DNA of 50,695 nucleotides, from NCBI RefSeq assembly GCF_035506375.1, contig NZ_DATJPM010000064.1, forward strand, positions 1-50,695. The letters are read 5' to 3'. The notes beneath the pieces were generated by a model that worked only from the letters and a program-made list of their open reading frames with translations, did not search any database and was not told where the DNA came from. Both the position numbers and the translations under genes were made by a program. This DNA comes from Methanocella sp. Lineage in GTDB: Archaea; Halobacteriota; Methanocellia; Methanocellales; Methanocellaceae. Below, in pieces: positions 32,644-41,584 of the stretch; the stretch's first letter is position 1; every line of letters begins with the position of its first letter.

Positions 32644-33525
32644 TCACGCCTTTTTAATTTGCGCTGCGTCCTTCGCGATCCCCTTCCAGGCGTTTCCCTG
32701 CTTATCCATCCTGGCGAAAATGTTCCTCACGTTATACTCCTGCGAGCTCTTGATATCGTCGAGCTCGTCCCAGGTAATTGGCGTCGCGACGGGCGCCCCA
32801 TTCTTCGCTCTTACGCCATAGGGCGCCACACCCGTCGCGCCGTAGGAGTTCCGCAGGTAGTCCAGGAAAAGGCGGCCATGGCGCTTCTCTTTTGAAAGTT
32901 CGATGGTAAAACGGTCAGGATATTTAGCGGCGAGCTTTTCGCCGAAGCCCCGGGCGAAGGACCTTATAGTATCAAAGTCGGCGCTCCTGTCCAGGGGCAC
33001 GACGACGTGCAGGCCCCGGGAGCCAGTAGTCATAAGATAAACAGGGTACCCTTCGGCGTCGAGCGCTTCGCGAATGGTCTTTGCCGCAGAGCGTACGGCC
33101 TCGAAGTTATTATCGGGCGGGTCCAGGTCGAATATCAGCCTGTCCGGATAGTGTATTTTATCGGCACGGCTCAGAAAGACGTGCGGCGTGATCATCGCCT
33201 GGCTCGCAAGGTATACCAGCGTCGCCGCGTTATCACAGACCACCTGGTGCTGGATACCACTATTTCCCAGCTCGAGTATAGCGCGGTGAATCCAGTCAGG
33301 AAAATATTCAGAGGCCTCCTTCTGGAAGAAGCCATCTATGCCAATGCCGTCTGGGAAGCGCTGCAGTGTCATGGGCCGACTTTCGACGAGGGGGACCATG
33401 TCGTCGGCTATGCGCCGGTAATAATCGACCAGCTCGCCCTTAGTGATCATGTCCCCGGGAAATAGCACCTTTTCGGGGTGCGTGACCTTGATCTCATGGC
33501 CTTCGATGTGTAACATATCGATCAT
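32644..33525 (-). CDS. LigD-type polymerase/primase domain protein (end-joining)
   Basis: A 293-residue stand-alone version of the LigD polymerase domain of the archaeo-eukaryal primase superfamily. It fills gaps and adds ribonucleotides at double-strand breaks. Catalytic aspartates are in LIFDLDPPDNN (Asp133, Asp135); SRGLHVVVPLDR and the EYFPDWIHR block near the start are also conserved. It overlaps the ligase gene by four bases (ATGA), last of the three-gene operon. Length matches the isolated domain. Confidence 0.93.
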   Translation of the reverse strand: MIDMLHIEGHEIKVTHPEKVLFPGDMITKGELVDYYRRIADDMVPLVESRPMTLQRFPDGIGIDGFFQKEASEYFPDWIHRAILELGNSGIQHQVVCDNAATLVYLASQAMITPHVFLSRADKIHYPDRLIFDLDPPDNNFEAVRSAAKTIREALDAEGYPVYLMTTGSRGLHVVVPLDRSADFDTIRSFARGFGEKLAAKYPDRFTIELSKEKRHGRLFLDYLRNSYGATGVAPYGVRAKNGAPVATPITWDELDDIKSSQEYNVRNIFARMDKQGNAWKGIAKDAAQIKKA

Positions 33526-34529
33526 TTCGGCACCTCCCGGATGACGTCCCGGGGCGCCTTATCGTAGCGCAGCCCCTCATAGCGAGGCTGCCGGAGCTTT
33601 CCCTCCCGGGTCCATTCCTCGAAGGCGATCTGGGCGACCAGCTCCGGCTCAAGCCAGTGGACGTGGTCCCTGAGCCTGACCTCAGCGGAGAACGGCGACG
33701 TAGATCGCTCCAGCGGCTTAAAAAGCGACATCAGGTGGCGGAGCGTGGGCTCGTCGAAGCCCGTGCCCACCTTGCCCGCGTACATGAGCTTACCGCCTTT
33801 ATAATAGCCCAGCAGGAGGGCGCCGAACTCGATGCGCCTGCCACTCGGCTCGGTGTAGCCGCCGATGACCATCTCCTGGTTCTGGACACACTTGAACTTG
33901 AGCCACTCGTCCGAGCGGCCATGGACGTATGGGCCGTCCGCCCGCTTGGCAATGAGACCTTCCCAGCCCTTCTCGCAAGCCTCCTTGAGGTAGGCTATGC
34001 CGCCGCCGATACGGTCCTCGACGAAGCGGATGGTATCGCCGTACGTGATCGCTTTTTCAAGGATACGCTTTCTTTCGATGAGCGGGACCTGCGTCAGCTC
34101 ATAGCCTTCGTAGTAGAGAATATCAAAAATATAATAATAGACGATGACGCCTGTCCGGCGCGCTTCCGCCGGGTCCTGCAGGCCCATGCGGGGCTGGAGA
34201 AGCTGGAACCGGGTGTTACCATGTTCGTCAAGGGCTACAACCTCCCCGTCGACGATAAAGTCTGCTGAGCGCTCTTTTAGTAGCGCATCGGCGATCTCGG
34301 GGAAAGATGCGTTCTCCTCATGGCGGGTACGGGACATGAGCCGTATCTTATCGCCCTTGCAATAGGCGATGCACCTGACCCCGTCCAGCTTCCTTCCGAA
34401 CGCCCATCCGTGGTCGTCGAACCGCTGGCCCGTGAGCGTCGCGAGCATCGGCTCTTCCCAGTCTGGCTGCTCCGTCTTTACGAGTTTCTTCTTCGCTTCA
34501 GGCGGCAGGCTCTCGAGCAGCAGGTCCAT
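33522..34529 (-). CDS. ATP-dependent DNA ligase, LigD ligase-domain type
   Basis: A 335-residue nucleotidyltransferase plus OB-fold ligase that seals breaks in end-joining. The adenylation lysine is Lys47 in GRKLDGVRCIAY. Other motifs are DFIVDGEVVALDEHG, GWEGLIAKRADGPYVHGR and WLKFKCVQNQEMVIGGYTEP. It corresponds to the ligase domain of bacterial LigD as a separate protein. It starts one base after the PE gene stop and overlaps the polymerase gene by four. Confidence 0.95.
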   Translation of the reverse strand: MDLLLESLPPEAKKKLVKTEQPDWEEPMLATLTGQRFDDHGWAFGRKLDGVRCIAYCKGDKIRLMSRTRHEENASFPEIADALLKERSADFIVDGEVVALDEHGNTRFQLLQPRMGLQDPAEARRTGVIVYYYIFDILYYEGYELTQVPLIERKRILEKAITYGDTIRFVEDRIGGGIAYLKEACEKGWEGLIAKRADGPYVHGRSDEWLKFKCVQNQEMVIGGYTEPSGRRIEFGALLLGYYKGGKLMYAGKVGTGFDEPTLRHLMSLFKPLERSTSPFSAEVRLRDHVHWLEPELVAQIAFEEWTREGKLRQPRYEGLRYDKAPRDVIREVPK

Positions 34530-34530
34530 C

Positions 34531-35124
34531 TCATCCCTCTTTTGCGATCTCGTCCAGGCTGCGCCCGGTAAGCGCAGAGTCGGGCTCGGCCTTCTCGATA
34601 TCCTCGTATGCGCCCTCGCGGGCCTCTTTCATCTTGAAGAACAGCCATCCCCGCTTTTCGAATCCCGTGCGCACGAGCGCGTAGGCGCCCTTGAGCTTCT
34701 TTCCCTCCAGCCAGACCTCGAGCTTTCCCTGGTCGTAGGCCTGCTCCATCGTTAACCTGTGTCCCTCGGGCTTCTCTTCCCGGAGGTTCCTGTATGTACC
34801 GATATCCCAGACCATAACGGTGCCTCCGCCGTACTGGCCTTCGGGTATTGTGCCCTCGAACGAGGCATAGTCGATCGGGTGGTCATCAGTGGGCATGGCG
34901 AGTCTCTTTACTTTCGGGTCCAGCGAGGGGCCTTTCGGTATAGCCCAGGACTTCAGGACGCCGCCCATCTCCAGGCGCAGGTCGTAGTGCAGGTGGCTCG
35001 CGTCGTGCTTCTGGATGACGTAGATGGGATGTTGTAACTCTTTATCCTCTCCCCCGGCGGGCTCGGGCGTTTTTTCGAAGTCCCGCTTACTCCTGTAGGG
35101 CTCGAGCGATTCTTTCGGGGACAT
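34531..35124 (-). CDS. LigD-type 3'-phosphoesterase domain protein
   Basis: A 197-residue 3'-phosphoesterase that trims 3' ribonucleotides and phosphates before ligation. The catalytic metal site is in YVIQKHDASHLHYDLRLE (His40, His46, Asp48), with SFEGTIPEGQYGGGTVMVWD as the second signature. First gene of the end-joining operon PE-ligase-polymerase. A C-terminal extension (EKAEPDSALTGRSLDEIAKE) is linker-like. Spacer 35125-35290 upstream is AT-rich with no gene. Confidence 0.94.
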   Translation of the reverse strand: MSPKESLEPYRSKRDFEKTPEPAGGEDKELQHPIYVIQKHDASHLHYDLRLEMGGVLKSWAIPKGPSLDPKVKRLAMPTDDHPIDYASFEGTIPEGQYGGGTVMVWDIGTYRNLREEKPEGHRLTMEQAYDQGKLEVWLEGKKLKGAYALVRTGFEKRGWLFFKMKEAREGAYEDIEKAEPDSALTGRSLDEIAKEG

Positions 35125-35290
35125 AAAAACTCCAGTTATCTGATATTATGCTCAAAGAAATAAAATCATTTCTTGCATATTCGCGAAATGCTAAATGTCA
35201 TACATTTGCAATGATAGGGCTAGAGACGTACGTACAACCCTTCGGTTTCTGGCACGAAGCCGAACCATCAAGTGAAAGCCATGCGCACGA

Positions 35291-35542
35291 CTATTTTCCA
35301 GATGGCTTTTTAATGATCGAGCTGGTTGTATTTTTCTTCTTCAGCTTCTCAATGAGCCCCGACACCCTCTCTGTTGCCACTTTCGTCGCCTCGATATCTT
35401 TGGATATATCAATATCCAGGATGTCGCCTTCCCCTGACCCGCCCGGCAGCATGCACACAGGCAGCTCGAACTCGATGCTCTCGTCCGCCCTCAACAGCAG
35501 CACGGCCCACCCGTCCTCCATCCTATCGATCGTAGCCTTCAT
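35291..35542 (-). CDS. DUF3006 protein
   Basis: An 83-residue protein beginning MKATIDRMEDGWAVLLLRAD, the canonical DUF3006 start, with a small beta-barrel of about 55 residues and a Lys-rich helical tail. The frame is open 12 codons further upstream, but the ATG at 35542 overlaps the stop of the hydrolase gene as ATGA and matches the family start. DUF3006 genes commonly follow ComEC-like hydrolases, as here. Function unknown. Confidence 0.85.
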   Translation of the reverse strand: MKATIDRMEDGWAVLLLRADESIEFELPVCMLPGGSGEGDILDIDISKDIEATKVATERVSGLIEKLKKKNTTSSIIKKPSGK

Positions 35543-36489
35543 GTGGCGCACCTCATCGCGCCATACGACGGCGAACATGATAATACCTTAGCCGATGTCA
35601 TCTCATACTCCGGCGTGACCGTGAAGGCCGTACCATTGGACCTCACGACAATGTTGCCGTTCTGATCGGTGCGGTATACCGCCGAGCCCTTCTGCGCCAG
35701 CAGGGAAAGCTCGGCCTTGCTCGGGTGGCCGTACTTATTCGGACCGACCTCGATCACGCTTACCACCGGGGATACTGCCGATATGAAGGCCCAGTATGCC
35801 GAGTACTGGCTGCCGTGGTGGGGGACTTTGTATACGTCGCTTTTCAGGTCATAGCCGGAGGATAGTATCTGCATCTCTTCCGGTATCCCGGCGTCGCCCA
35901 TGAGCAGGAAGGAGACGTTATGGTGTATGACCTTCAGCACGATCGAGTTCTCGTTGACCCCGCCATCGTTCTTCGAGGCCGGAGGCGCCAGCACCTCGAC
36001 CTTCACGTCGGGCCCAAGCTGGAACGTCTGGCCGGCTTCGGCAACCGTATATGGTATGTTCTTCCGGTCGATCAGCGTAAGGTAATCCTCATAGGTCTTT
36101 GTCGTATACGGCATGCCGCTGTCCAGCACTTCCTTCACGGGGATCTCCCGGAGCACGGAGAGCAAGCCGCCGATGTGGTCGGCATGAGGATGCGTGGCCA
36201 CGAGGACATCGATGGAAGTGATGCCCTGGCTTTTCAAGTAGGACACTAGCTTCGGCCCTTCTACTTGCCGGCCGCCGTCGACGAGCATGCTCTTATCGCC
36301 GGCCTTGACCAGGATGGAGTCGCCCTGGCCCACGTCGATGAAGTGCACCTCGACCGGAGCGGCCTTCGATATTCCCGCCTGGCTGTGGCCGCCGAAAAGG
36401 GCAAAGTAGCCGATGACCGTGATAGCGAAAATTAGGAAGATCCCGATAGCAATGTCTACTGTCTTCAACCGGCGGCCGTATTCGGACAA
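35539..36489 (-). CDS. ComEC/Rec2-like metallo-beta-lactamase-fold hydrolase, membrane anchored or secreted
   Basis: A 316-residue protein with one N-terminal span (IAIGIFLIFAITVIGYFALF) and an extracellular MBL domain. VEVHFIDVGQGDSILVKAG, the metal motif THPHADHIGG, LLMGDAG and VPHHGSQYSAYW match the ComEC C-terminal domain. In competence systems this domain is thought to degrade one DNA strand, but the channel domain is missing. Start is a TTG at 36489 with a GGTG-like site upstream; it is the only start that leaves the full signal anchor. Upstream spacer 36490-36781 is AT-rich. Confidence 0.85.
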   Translation of the reverse strand: MSEYGRRLKTVDIAIGIFLIFAITVIGYFALFGGHSQAGISKAAPVEVHFIDVGQGDSILVKAGDKSMLVDGGRQVEGPKLVSYLKSQGITSIDVLVATHPHADHIGGLLSVLREIPVKEVLDSGMPYTTKTYEDYLTLIDRKNIPYTVAEAGQTFQLGPDVKVEVLAPPASKNDGGVNENSIVLKVIHHNVSFLLMGDAGIPEEMQILSSGYDLKSDVYKVPHHGSQYSAYWAFISAVSPVVSVIEVGPNKYGHPSKAELSLLAQKGSAVYRTDQNGNIVVRSNGTAFTVTPEYEMTSAKVLSCSPSYGAMRCAT

Positions 36490-36781
36490 ATCATTACACC
36501 GCTCTACAGGTCAATTTTAATTTATTTAAATCATTTAAGGCATGAATGACGCGCGATGGGTCGTCGGGGCAAATTTTACGCAGGTATGGCGCTCTGGATA
36601 GGTACTAAAAGTTAAATTTATTTATTATGGCTAATAAAACATTGACATAAGACTTAGCCGCTTAAATTTATTATAACATTCGTTCGATATGGATAAATAA
36701 TATAAAGACGTTAACCTAATTCTAAGTTTAGACGATATTAAAACAAATACTCTGATCATTATATTTTTGGACGTGATATAA

Positions 36782-38482
36782 ATGGCGAAGGAAAAGGGTG
36801 TCCCGAAAATAGTCGAGTTACCGAAAGTCCCTACAGGGATAAACGGATTTGACGATATCACCTATGGAGGGCTGCCAAAAGGCCGGCCGACGCTGGTCGC
36901 GGGCGGGGCAGGCAGCGGTAAGACCATGTTCGCCATGGAATTTATCGCGCATGGGGCTATGCAATTTGGCGAGCCGGGGGTTTACGTCACCTTCGAAGAG
37001 AACGTTACCGACCTGAAAAAGAACTTTGCCTCGCTTGGCTTTGACCTTGAAAAGATGATGGAGGAAAAGAAGATCGCCATCGACCACGTCTTCGTGGAGC
37101 GAAGCCAGATCGAAGAGACGGGCGAATACAACCTGGAAGCTCTTTTCATTCGGCTGGGATATGCGATCGACTCCATCGGCGCAAAGCGCGTCGCGCTGGA
37201 CACCATCGAGGTCCTGTTCGCTGGCTTGAGAAACGACGCCATCGTCCGCTCGGAACTATTACGCCTATTCCGCTGGATGAAAGACCGGGGCATCACTGCG
37301 GTCGTTACGGGAGAAAGAGGGGAGAAGACTTTAACGCGCTATGGTCTGGAGGAGTACATCGCCGATTGCGTGATCCTGCTGGATAACCGCGTGATGAACG
37401 AGCTTGCGACGCGGCGGCTCCGAATCATAAAATACCGCGGCAGCACGCATGGTATCGACGAGTACCCGTTCCTTATTGGAAATAAGGGCATAACGATATT
37501 CCCGATCACTTCAATTAAGACGGATTATAAGATATCGAGGGAGCGCGTATCGACGGGCATCGCCAGCCTCGACCATATGTTCGGAGGGAAAGGCTACTTC
37601 CGTGGAAGCTCCATCCTCGTATCGGGCACCGCCGGCACCGGCAAGAGCAGCTGTGCTGCGTATTTTGTCGACGCGGCCTGTAGGCGGGGCGAAAAATGCC
37701 TTTACTTTGCCTTTGAGGAGACCCAGGACCAGATCATCCGGAACATGGGCTCCATCGGCATCGACCTCCAAAAATGGGTGAAAAAGGGGTTATTAAAGTT
37801 CCACATCGCCCGGCCGGCCCTCTATGGCCTGGAGATGCACATCGTAATGATGGAGGACGGCATTAAAAAATTCAATCCCGGGAATGTCGTCGTCGACCCG
37901 ATCACCGACCTGTCGGCCGTCGGGAGCGGAAGAGAGGTCAAGTCGATGCTCACCCGGCTTAACGACCTGATGAAGGGTCACAGCATCACCGTATTCTTCA
38001 CCGACCTGATCCGGGGCGATGTTCGACCGGAACATCCCGAGACCTTCATCTCGTCAATGATCGACACGTGGATCATTCTCCGGAACTTCGAGTTTAACGG
38101 CGAGCGCAACCGGGGCCTGACGATATTGAAATCCCGGGGCATGCGGCACTCCAACCAGATCAAGGAGTTCGTGATCACCAGTGAGGGCATCGACCTGATA
38201 CAGCCATACGTTGGCTCGTCCGGCGTGCTTATGGGCAGCGCGAAGATATCCCAGGAGGCCAGGGATAACGCGACGATACTCGATGCCCAGCGCGACATTG
38301 AGTATGCGCGTATCAAGCTGGCAGAAAAACAAAAGGAGCTTGATGCCAGGATCGCCGCATTAAAGGTGCAGTACAAGGTGGATGAGAACGATCTGGTAAA
38401 AAGCCTGAAGCAGAAAGAGCAGGACCTGGAAATTGCGATGAAAGACCGCGAAATAATGTCCCGGGTCCGGCAGGCACAATGA
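36782..38482 (+). CDS. kaiC: KaiC-type dual RecA-domain ATPase/kinase with C-terminal coiled coil
   Basis: A 566-residue double-domain KaiC. The CI domain has Walker A GGAGSGKT (41-48) and the glutamate pair in VTFEEN. The CII domain has GTAGTGKS and FAFEET. Aligning TFISSMIDTWIILRNFEF with the cyanobacterial phosphorylation loop places Ser424-Ser425 at the positions of Ser431-Thr432, so autophosphorylation is plausible. Residues from about 485 on form a long charged coiled coil not present in cyanobacterial KaiC. A near-consensus ribosome site (GGACGTGAT) precedes the ATG. kaiB follows 16 bases later, supporting a functional Kai pair. Role in timing versus general signalling is unknown. Confidence 0.93.
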   Translation: MAKEKGVPKIVELPKVPTGINGFDDITYGGLPKGRPTLVAGGAGSGKTMFAMEFIAHGAMQFGEPGVYVTFEENVTDLKKNFASLGFDLEKMMEEKKIAIDHVFVERSQIEETGEYNLEALFIRLGYAIDSIGAKRVALDTIEVLFAGLRNDAIVRSELLRLFRWMKDRGITAVVTGERGEKTLTRYGLEEYIADCVILLDNRVMNELATRRLRIIKYRGSTHGIDEYPFLIGNKGITIFPITSIKTDYKISRERVSTGIASLDHMFGGKGYFRGSSILVSGTAGTGKSSCAAYFVDAACRRGEKCLYFAFEETQDQIIRNMGSIGIDLQKWVKKGLLKFHIARPALYGLEMHIVMMEDGIKKFNPGNVVVDPITDLSAVGSGREVKSMLTRLNDLMKGHSITVFFTDLIRGDVRPEHPETFISSMIDTWIILRNFEFNGERNRGLTILKSRGMRHSNQIKEFVITSEGIDLIQPYVGSSGVLMGSAKISQEARDNATILDAQRDIEYARIKLAEKQKELDARIAALKVQYKVDENDLVKSLKQKEQDLEIAMKDREIMSRVRQAQ

Positions 38483-38498
38483 TCGAGGACAGAGAACT

Positions 38499-38825
38499 AT
38501 GACATCCAGGATAAGCAAAGGAAAAATGATGAAAGATGGCGAAGAGTTCTGGGATTTACGGATATACGTGGCGGGAGAGACCCCGAAAATGCAGGATTCC
38601 GTACGGAAACTCCAAAAGATCTGCGATGAGCACCTGAATGGCAGGTACTCTATCGAAGTCATAGACCTCATGAAAAATCCGCAGCTTGCCGCCGGCGAGC
38701 AGATACTCGCCATACCCACGGTCATAAGAAAACTTCCGGAGCCGGTCAAGCGATTGATCGGGGACCTGACGATCGAGGAGAAAGTCATTGTCGGGCTTGA
38801 TATAAAGAAGAAGGGAACAATATAG
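38499..38825 (+). CDS. kaiB: KaiB-family protein
   Basis: A 108-residue thioredoxin-like KaiB. WDLRIYVAGETPKMQDSVRK, HLNGRYSIEVIDLMKNPQLA, LAIPTVIRKLPEPVKRLIGD are characteristic. In cyanobacteria KaiB switches fold and binds the CI ring of KaiC. The cis-proline region (AIPTVIRKLPEP) is preserved. An internal ATG pair at 38526 could also serve as start. It lies between kaiC and the hybrid kinase, overlapping or nearly touching the latter. Confidence 0.95.
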   Translation: MTSRISKGKMMKDGEEFWDLRIYVAGETPKMQDSVRKLQKICDEHLNGRYSIEVIDLMKNPQLAAGEQILAIPTVIRKLPEPVKRLIGDLTIEEKVIVGLDIKKKGTI

Positions 38826-38857
38826 TGTCGGTACGGATAACTTGTGAGATCATATCC

Positions 38858-40456
38858 ATGATATCGGTTATGCTTGTCGATGACCAGCCCGAGTTCCAGA
38901 GGATGGCTAAAAAATTGCTGGAGAGAGACGGAGGCCTGGATGTCACTGCCGTCGGCTCGGCGGAAGAGGCTCTCGAGCTCCTGAACAAAAAAACTTTTGA
39001 CGTGATCATATCGGACTATGAGATGCAAGGGATGGATGGCATCGAGCTTTTAGAGACCTTGAGGGCACAGGGGAACGATGTGCCCGTTATCATCTATGCC
39101 AGCCAGGGAAAGGAGAACGCCATCATCAGGGCCGTGCGTAGCGGCGCCGAGCTCTTCCTGCAAAAGAGCGCAGACCCGAGATCGCAGCTCACGGAGCTCC
39201 GGTTCATCGTCGAGGAGATCGCGAAGCGAAAGCGCACCGAGTCCGCGCTGCGCAGGAGAGAGAATGATTTCCACGTGATCGTCGAGAGGAACGCCGATGC
39301 CATGCTCGTCCTCGATAATAGAGGGTCCATCCGGTACGCCAACCCGGCGGCCAATATCCTTTTTAACATGAAGGAATCCGAGCTGATCGGCAAGGTGCTC
39401 GGTTTCCCCATCATCCTGCAGGATCCCGTGGAGATGTACATCGTAAGGGGCTACCAGGAATTCGTCGCGGCCGAGATGCGCATGGTCGAGGTCGTGTGGG
39501 AAGAGGAGCCGTCGTACCTGATATCGTTCCGGGACGTCACGGGGCACGTACAATATGAGGAAGAGCTGGAAGAGAGGGTCCATGAGCGGACGGCAAAGCT
39601 TGAAAATACTAACAGGCAATTGCTTAACGAGATCGAGTCGAGGGTAGCCGCCGAGGAAGAGCTCCGGGCCGATATAGAGGAAAGAAGGACGGCGGAAGAG
39701 GAACTAAGGCGCGAGATCGAGCAGAGGGAAGCGGTCGAGAAAGCGCTGATCGAGACAAAGTCCCAGGCCGAGCTGTACCTCGACCTGATGGGCCACGACA
39801 TCAATAACCTGAACCAGATCGGCATCGGGTATCTCGAGCTGGCCATGGAACTGTCTGACGTCGACGAGATCAAGACGCTCATTGAAAAACCCCTGGAAGC
39901 AATGAAGAGTGCCTCAGAGATCATCGATAACGTAAGGAAGCTGAAGCAGGCGACCATCGAGCATTCGGAGTCGGCCAATGCGACAAAGATCATTAATATA
40001 AACGATATATTACCGGAGATAATAAAGCGATATGCGCAAGTAACCGGCCGGAATATCACGATAAACGTCCAGTCTCCGAAAATATGCCCGGTGAAGGCGA
40101 ACGACCTGATAAAGGACGTCTTTTCCAACCTGGTCGGCAACTCGGTCAAGCATTCCGACCCCATCAGGCCGCTTATGATAGATATTAATATAAAGCGTAT
40201 TAAGGAAAAGGGCAAGGAATATTTCCTTTGCACCGTCGAGGACAACGGGCCCGGCATACCAGACTGGGTCAAGGACAGGGTCTTCCAGCGGTTCGAGAAA
40301 GGCGCCACAAAGGCAAAGGGTTCGGGGCTCGGCCTTTATCTTGTAAAAAAGCTGGTAGATGGCTACAACGGGGTCATATGGGTAGAAGATAGAATTCCTG
40401 GTGTATATAACCAGGGCGCCAAGTTTATCTTTACGCTACCCGTGGCAGAAATGTAA
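38858..40456 (+). CDS. Hybrid REC-PAS-histidine kinase in the Kai cluster
   Basis: A 532-residue soluble kinase. Residues 1-120 are a receiver domain (VMLVDDQPEF; phosphoacceptor Asp53 in ISDYEMQGMDG). A PAS domain follows at about 130-240, then a long coiled coil (240-300, EEELRADIEERRTAEEELRR). His313 is in DLMGHDINNLNQIGIGYLEL, and the HATPase has NLVGNSVKHS, VEDNGPGI, GSGLGLYLV. An upstream GTG at 38825 that overlaps the kaiB stop is the alternative start; ATG 38858 begins the receiver domain exactly and follows a GTGAG site. Position suggests output or input kinase for KaiBC, in the role SasA/CikA hold in cyanobacteria (inference). Confidence 0.92.
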   Translation: MISVMLVDDQPEFQRMAKKLLERDGGLDVTAVGSAEEALELLNKKTFDVIISDYEMQGMDGIELLETLRAQGNDVPVIIYASQGKENAIIRAVRSGAELFLQKSADPRSQLTELRFIVEEIAKRKRTESALRRRENDFHVIVERNADAMLVLDNRGSIRYANPAANILFNMKESELIGKVLGFPIILQDPVEMYIVRGYQEFVAAEMRMVEVVWEEEPSYLISFRDVTGHVQYEEELEERVHERTAKLENTNRQLLNEIESRVAAEEELRADIEERRTAEEELRREIEQREAVEKALIETKSQAELYLDLMGHDINNLNQIGIGYLELAMELSDVDEIKTLIEKPLEAMKSASEIIDNVRKLKQATIEHSESANATKIININDILPEIIKRYAQVTGRNITINVQSPKICPVKANDLIKDVFSNLVGNSVKHSDPIRPLMIDINIKRIKEKGKEYFLCTVEDNGPGIPDWVKDRVFQRFEKGATKAKGSGLGLYLVKKLVDGYNGVIWVEDRIPGVYNQGAKFIFTLPVAEM

Positions 40457-40487
40457 AAAACAGGCTGGTAACGGTTATCTTATCTGG

Positions 40488-40925
40488 CTAATCATCATTT
40501 TTTCTTAGCATTCGCCTCAGGCTGTAGTTCTCTGCCTTTAGCCGCTCGTTTTCCCGCAATAATTTTTCATGTTCGGCGTTCGTATCAAGAGCTTTTTTAG
40601 CCTTAACCTTACGGCCGGCTTCTTCATCCGGATCCTTAATATCGAGCGCGATAAGTACCTTCGACCTCGATGCGAGATCGCCGATCAGCGTCCTTACCGG
40701 AAAAGGCAGCTCTTTGATGAGCGCCGGCAGGGCAGAGATATTGTTGTCGACCGCCATTTCCGGGTGCTGTGTCAGGTCAATGACCTCGACAACGCAGCGG
40801 CCTTTGAGATCCTTCCGGCAAATGTCCTTTAAGTTCGCGATGGTCAGCCTCGACTTTAGCGTATCTCCGGCAACAAAAAGCCGCAGGACCATCGTACCTT
40901 CCGGATAGGGCTTCTGTTTGTCCAT
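40488..40925 (-). CDS. Second KaiB-family protein with C-terminal coiled-coil tail
   Basis: A 145-residue KaiB paralogue (MVLRLFVAGDTLKSRLTIAN, VEVIDLTQHPEMAVDNNISA, LPALIKELPFPVRTLIGDL). It has a roughly 45-residue extension rich in Lys and Glu, ending in a leucine-zipper-like helix (HEKLLRENERLKAENYSLRR). It is convergent with the kinase gene, 31 bases away, so it has its own promoter. About 40% of aligned core residues match the first KaiB by eye. The tail may pair with the coiled coils of KaiC or the kinase (inference). Confidence 0.9.
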   Translation of the reverse strand: MDKQKPYPEGTMVLRLFVAGDTLKSRLTIANLKDICRKDLKGRCVVEVIDLTQHPEMAVDNNISALPALIKELPFPVRTLIGDLASRSKVLIALDIKDPDEEAGRKVKAKKALDTNAEHEKLLRENERLKAENYSLRRMLRKNDD

Positions 40926-41081
40926 CTTAGCAGACCTTAAATTTAGTATAATAGGCAGAGTTGTATAAATAATATTTGATATTACGTTGATGATAATTAT
41001 TTACCGTGTTGAACATGTCGTTTAAAGCCCCGAAGTTATTCAACACAGCATAAAATATTAAAAAAGATATGAGAGACCCTG

Positions 41082-41570
41082 TTACTTGGTCTCTTCCTTG
41101 CTCAGCACGCGCACGATGTCGCCGCGGACCGTAACGGGGATGGGCACCATAGCCTCCGAAAGCTCGACTGTGATCTCTTCCTTGGTCTCATCCACGCGCT
41201 TCACGCGGGCACGCTCACCCTTGAACGGGCCGGATATTAATTCCACGATGTCGCCCTCGGATATGCCGGTGACGACGGGCTTTGGCGCCAGGAAATGCTG
41301 GACCTCGGCGATCGAGGATGCGCCCTTGACGACCGCTTTGGCGTGAGGGATGTTCTGGATGGCGTGCTCCACGATCTCGTGCATGGGCGACTCGACGAGC
41401 ACGTAGCCCTTCAGCTCTTCCGGTACGAGGATGGAGCGGATGTCGTAGTTCTCCTTACGCGCCACCATTGCGATGAGGTTAGCCACCGACCGCTCCTGGT
41501 TCGCGGTGGTCTTCACAGCGTATACCGACGCCGTCGGCGTCTCTGCCTGCATTTGTTGTTCCTGGGCCAT
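41082..41570 (-). CDS. spt5: Transcription elongation factor Spt5 (NusG)
   Basis: A 162-residue archaeal Spt5: NGN domain at about 14-100 (SVYAVKTTANQERSVANLIA, LKGYVLVESPMHEIVEHAIQ), then a KOW domain (GDIVELISGPFKGERARVKR). It binds the polymerase clamp with Spt4 for processivity. The ATG follows AAGGTGGTAG, and secE lies 14 bases upstream, the standard archaeal order. The N-terminal 12 residues (QEQQMQAETPTA) are an extension. Confidence 0.96.
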   Translation of the reverse strand: MAQEQQMQAETPTASVYAVKTTANQERSVANLIAMVARKENYDIRSILVPEELKGYVLVESPMHEIVEHAIQNIPHAKAVVKGASSIAEVQHFLAPKPVVTGISEGDIVELISGPFKGERARVKRVDETKEEITVELSEAMVPIPVTVRGDIVRVLSKEETK

Positions 41571-41584
41571 TTTTTACTACCACC

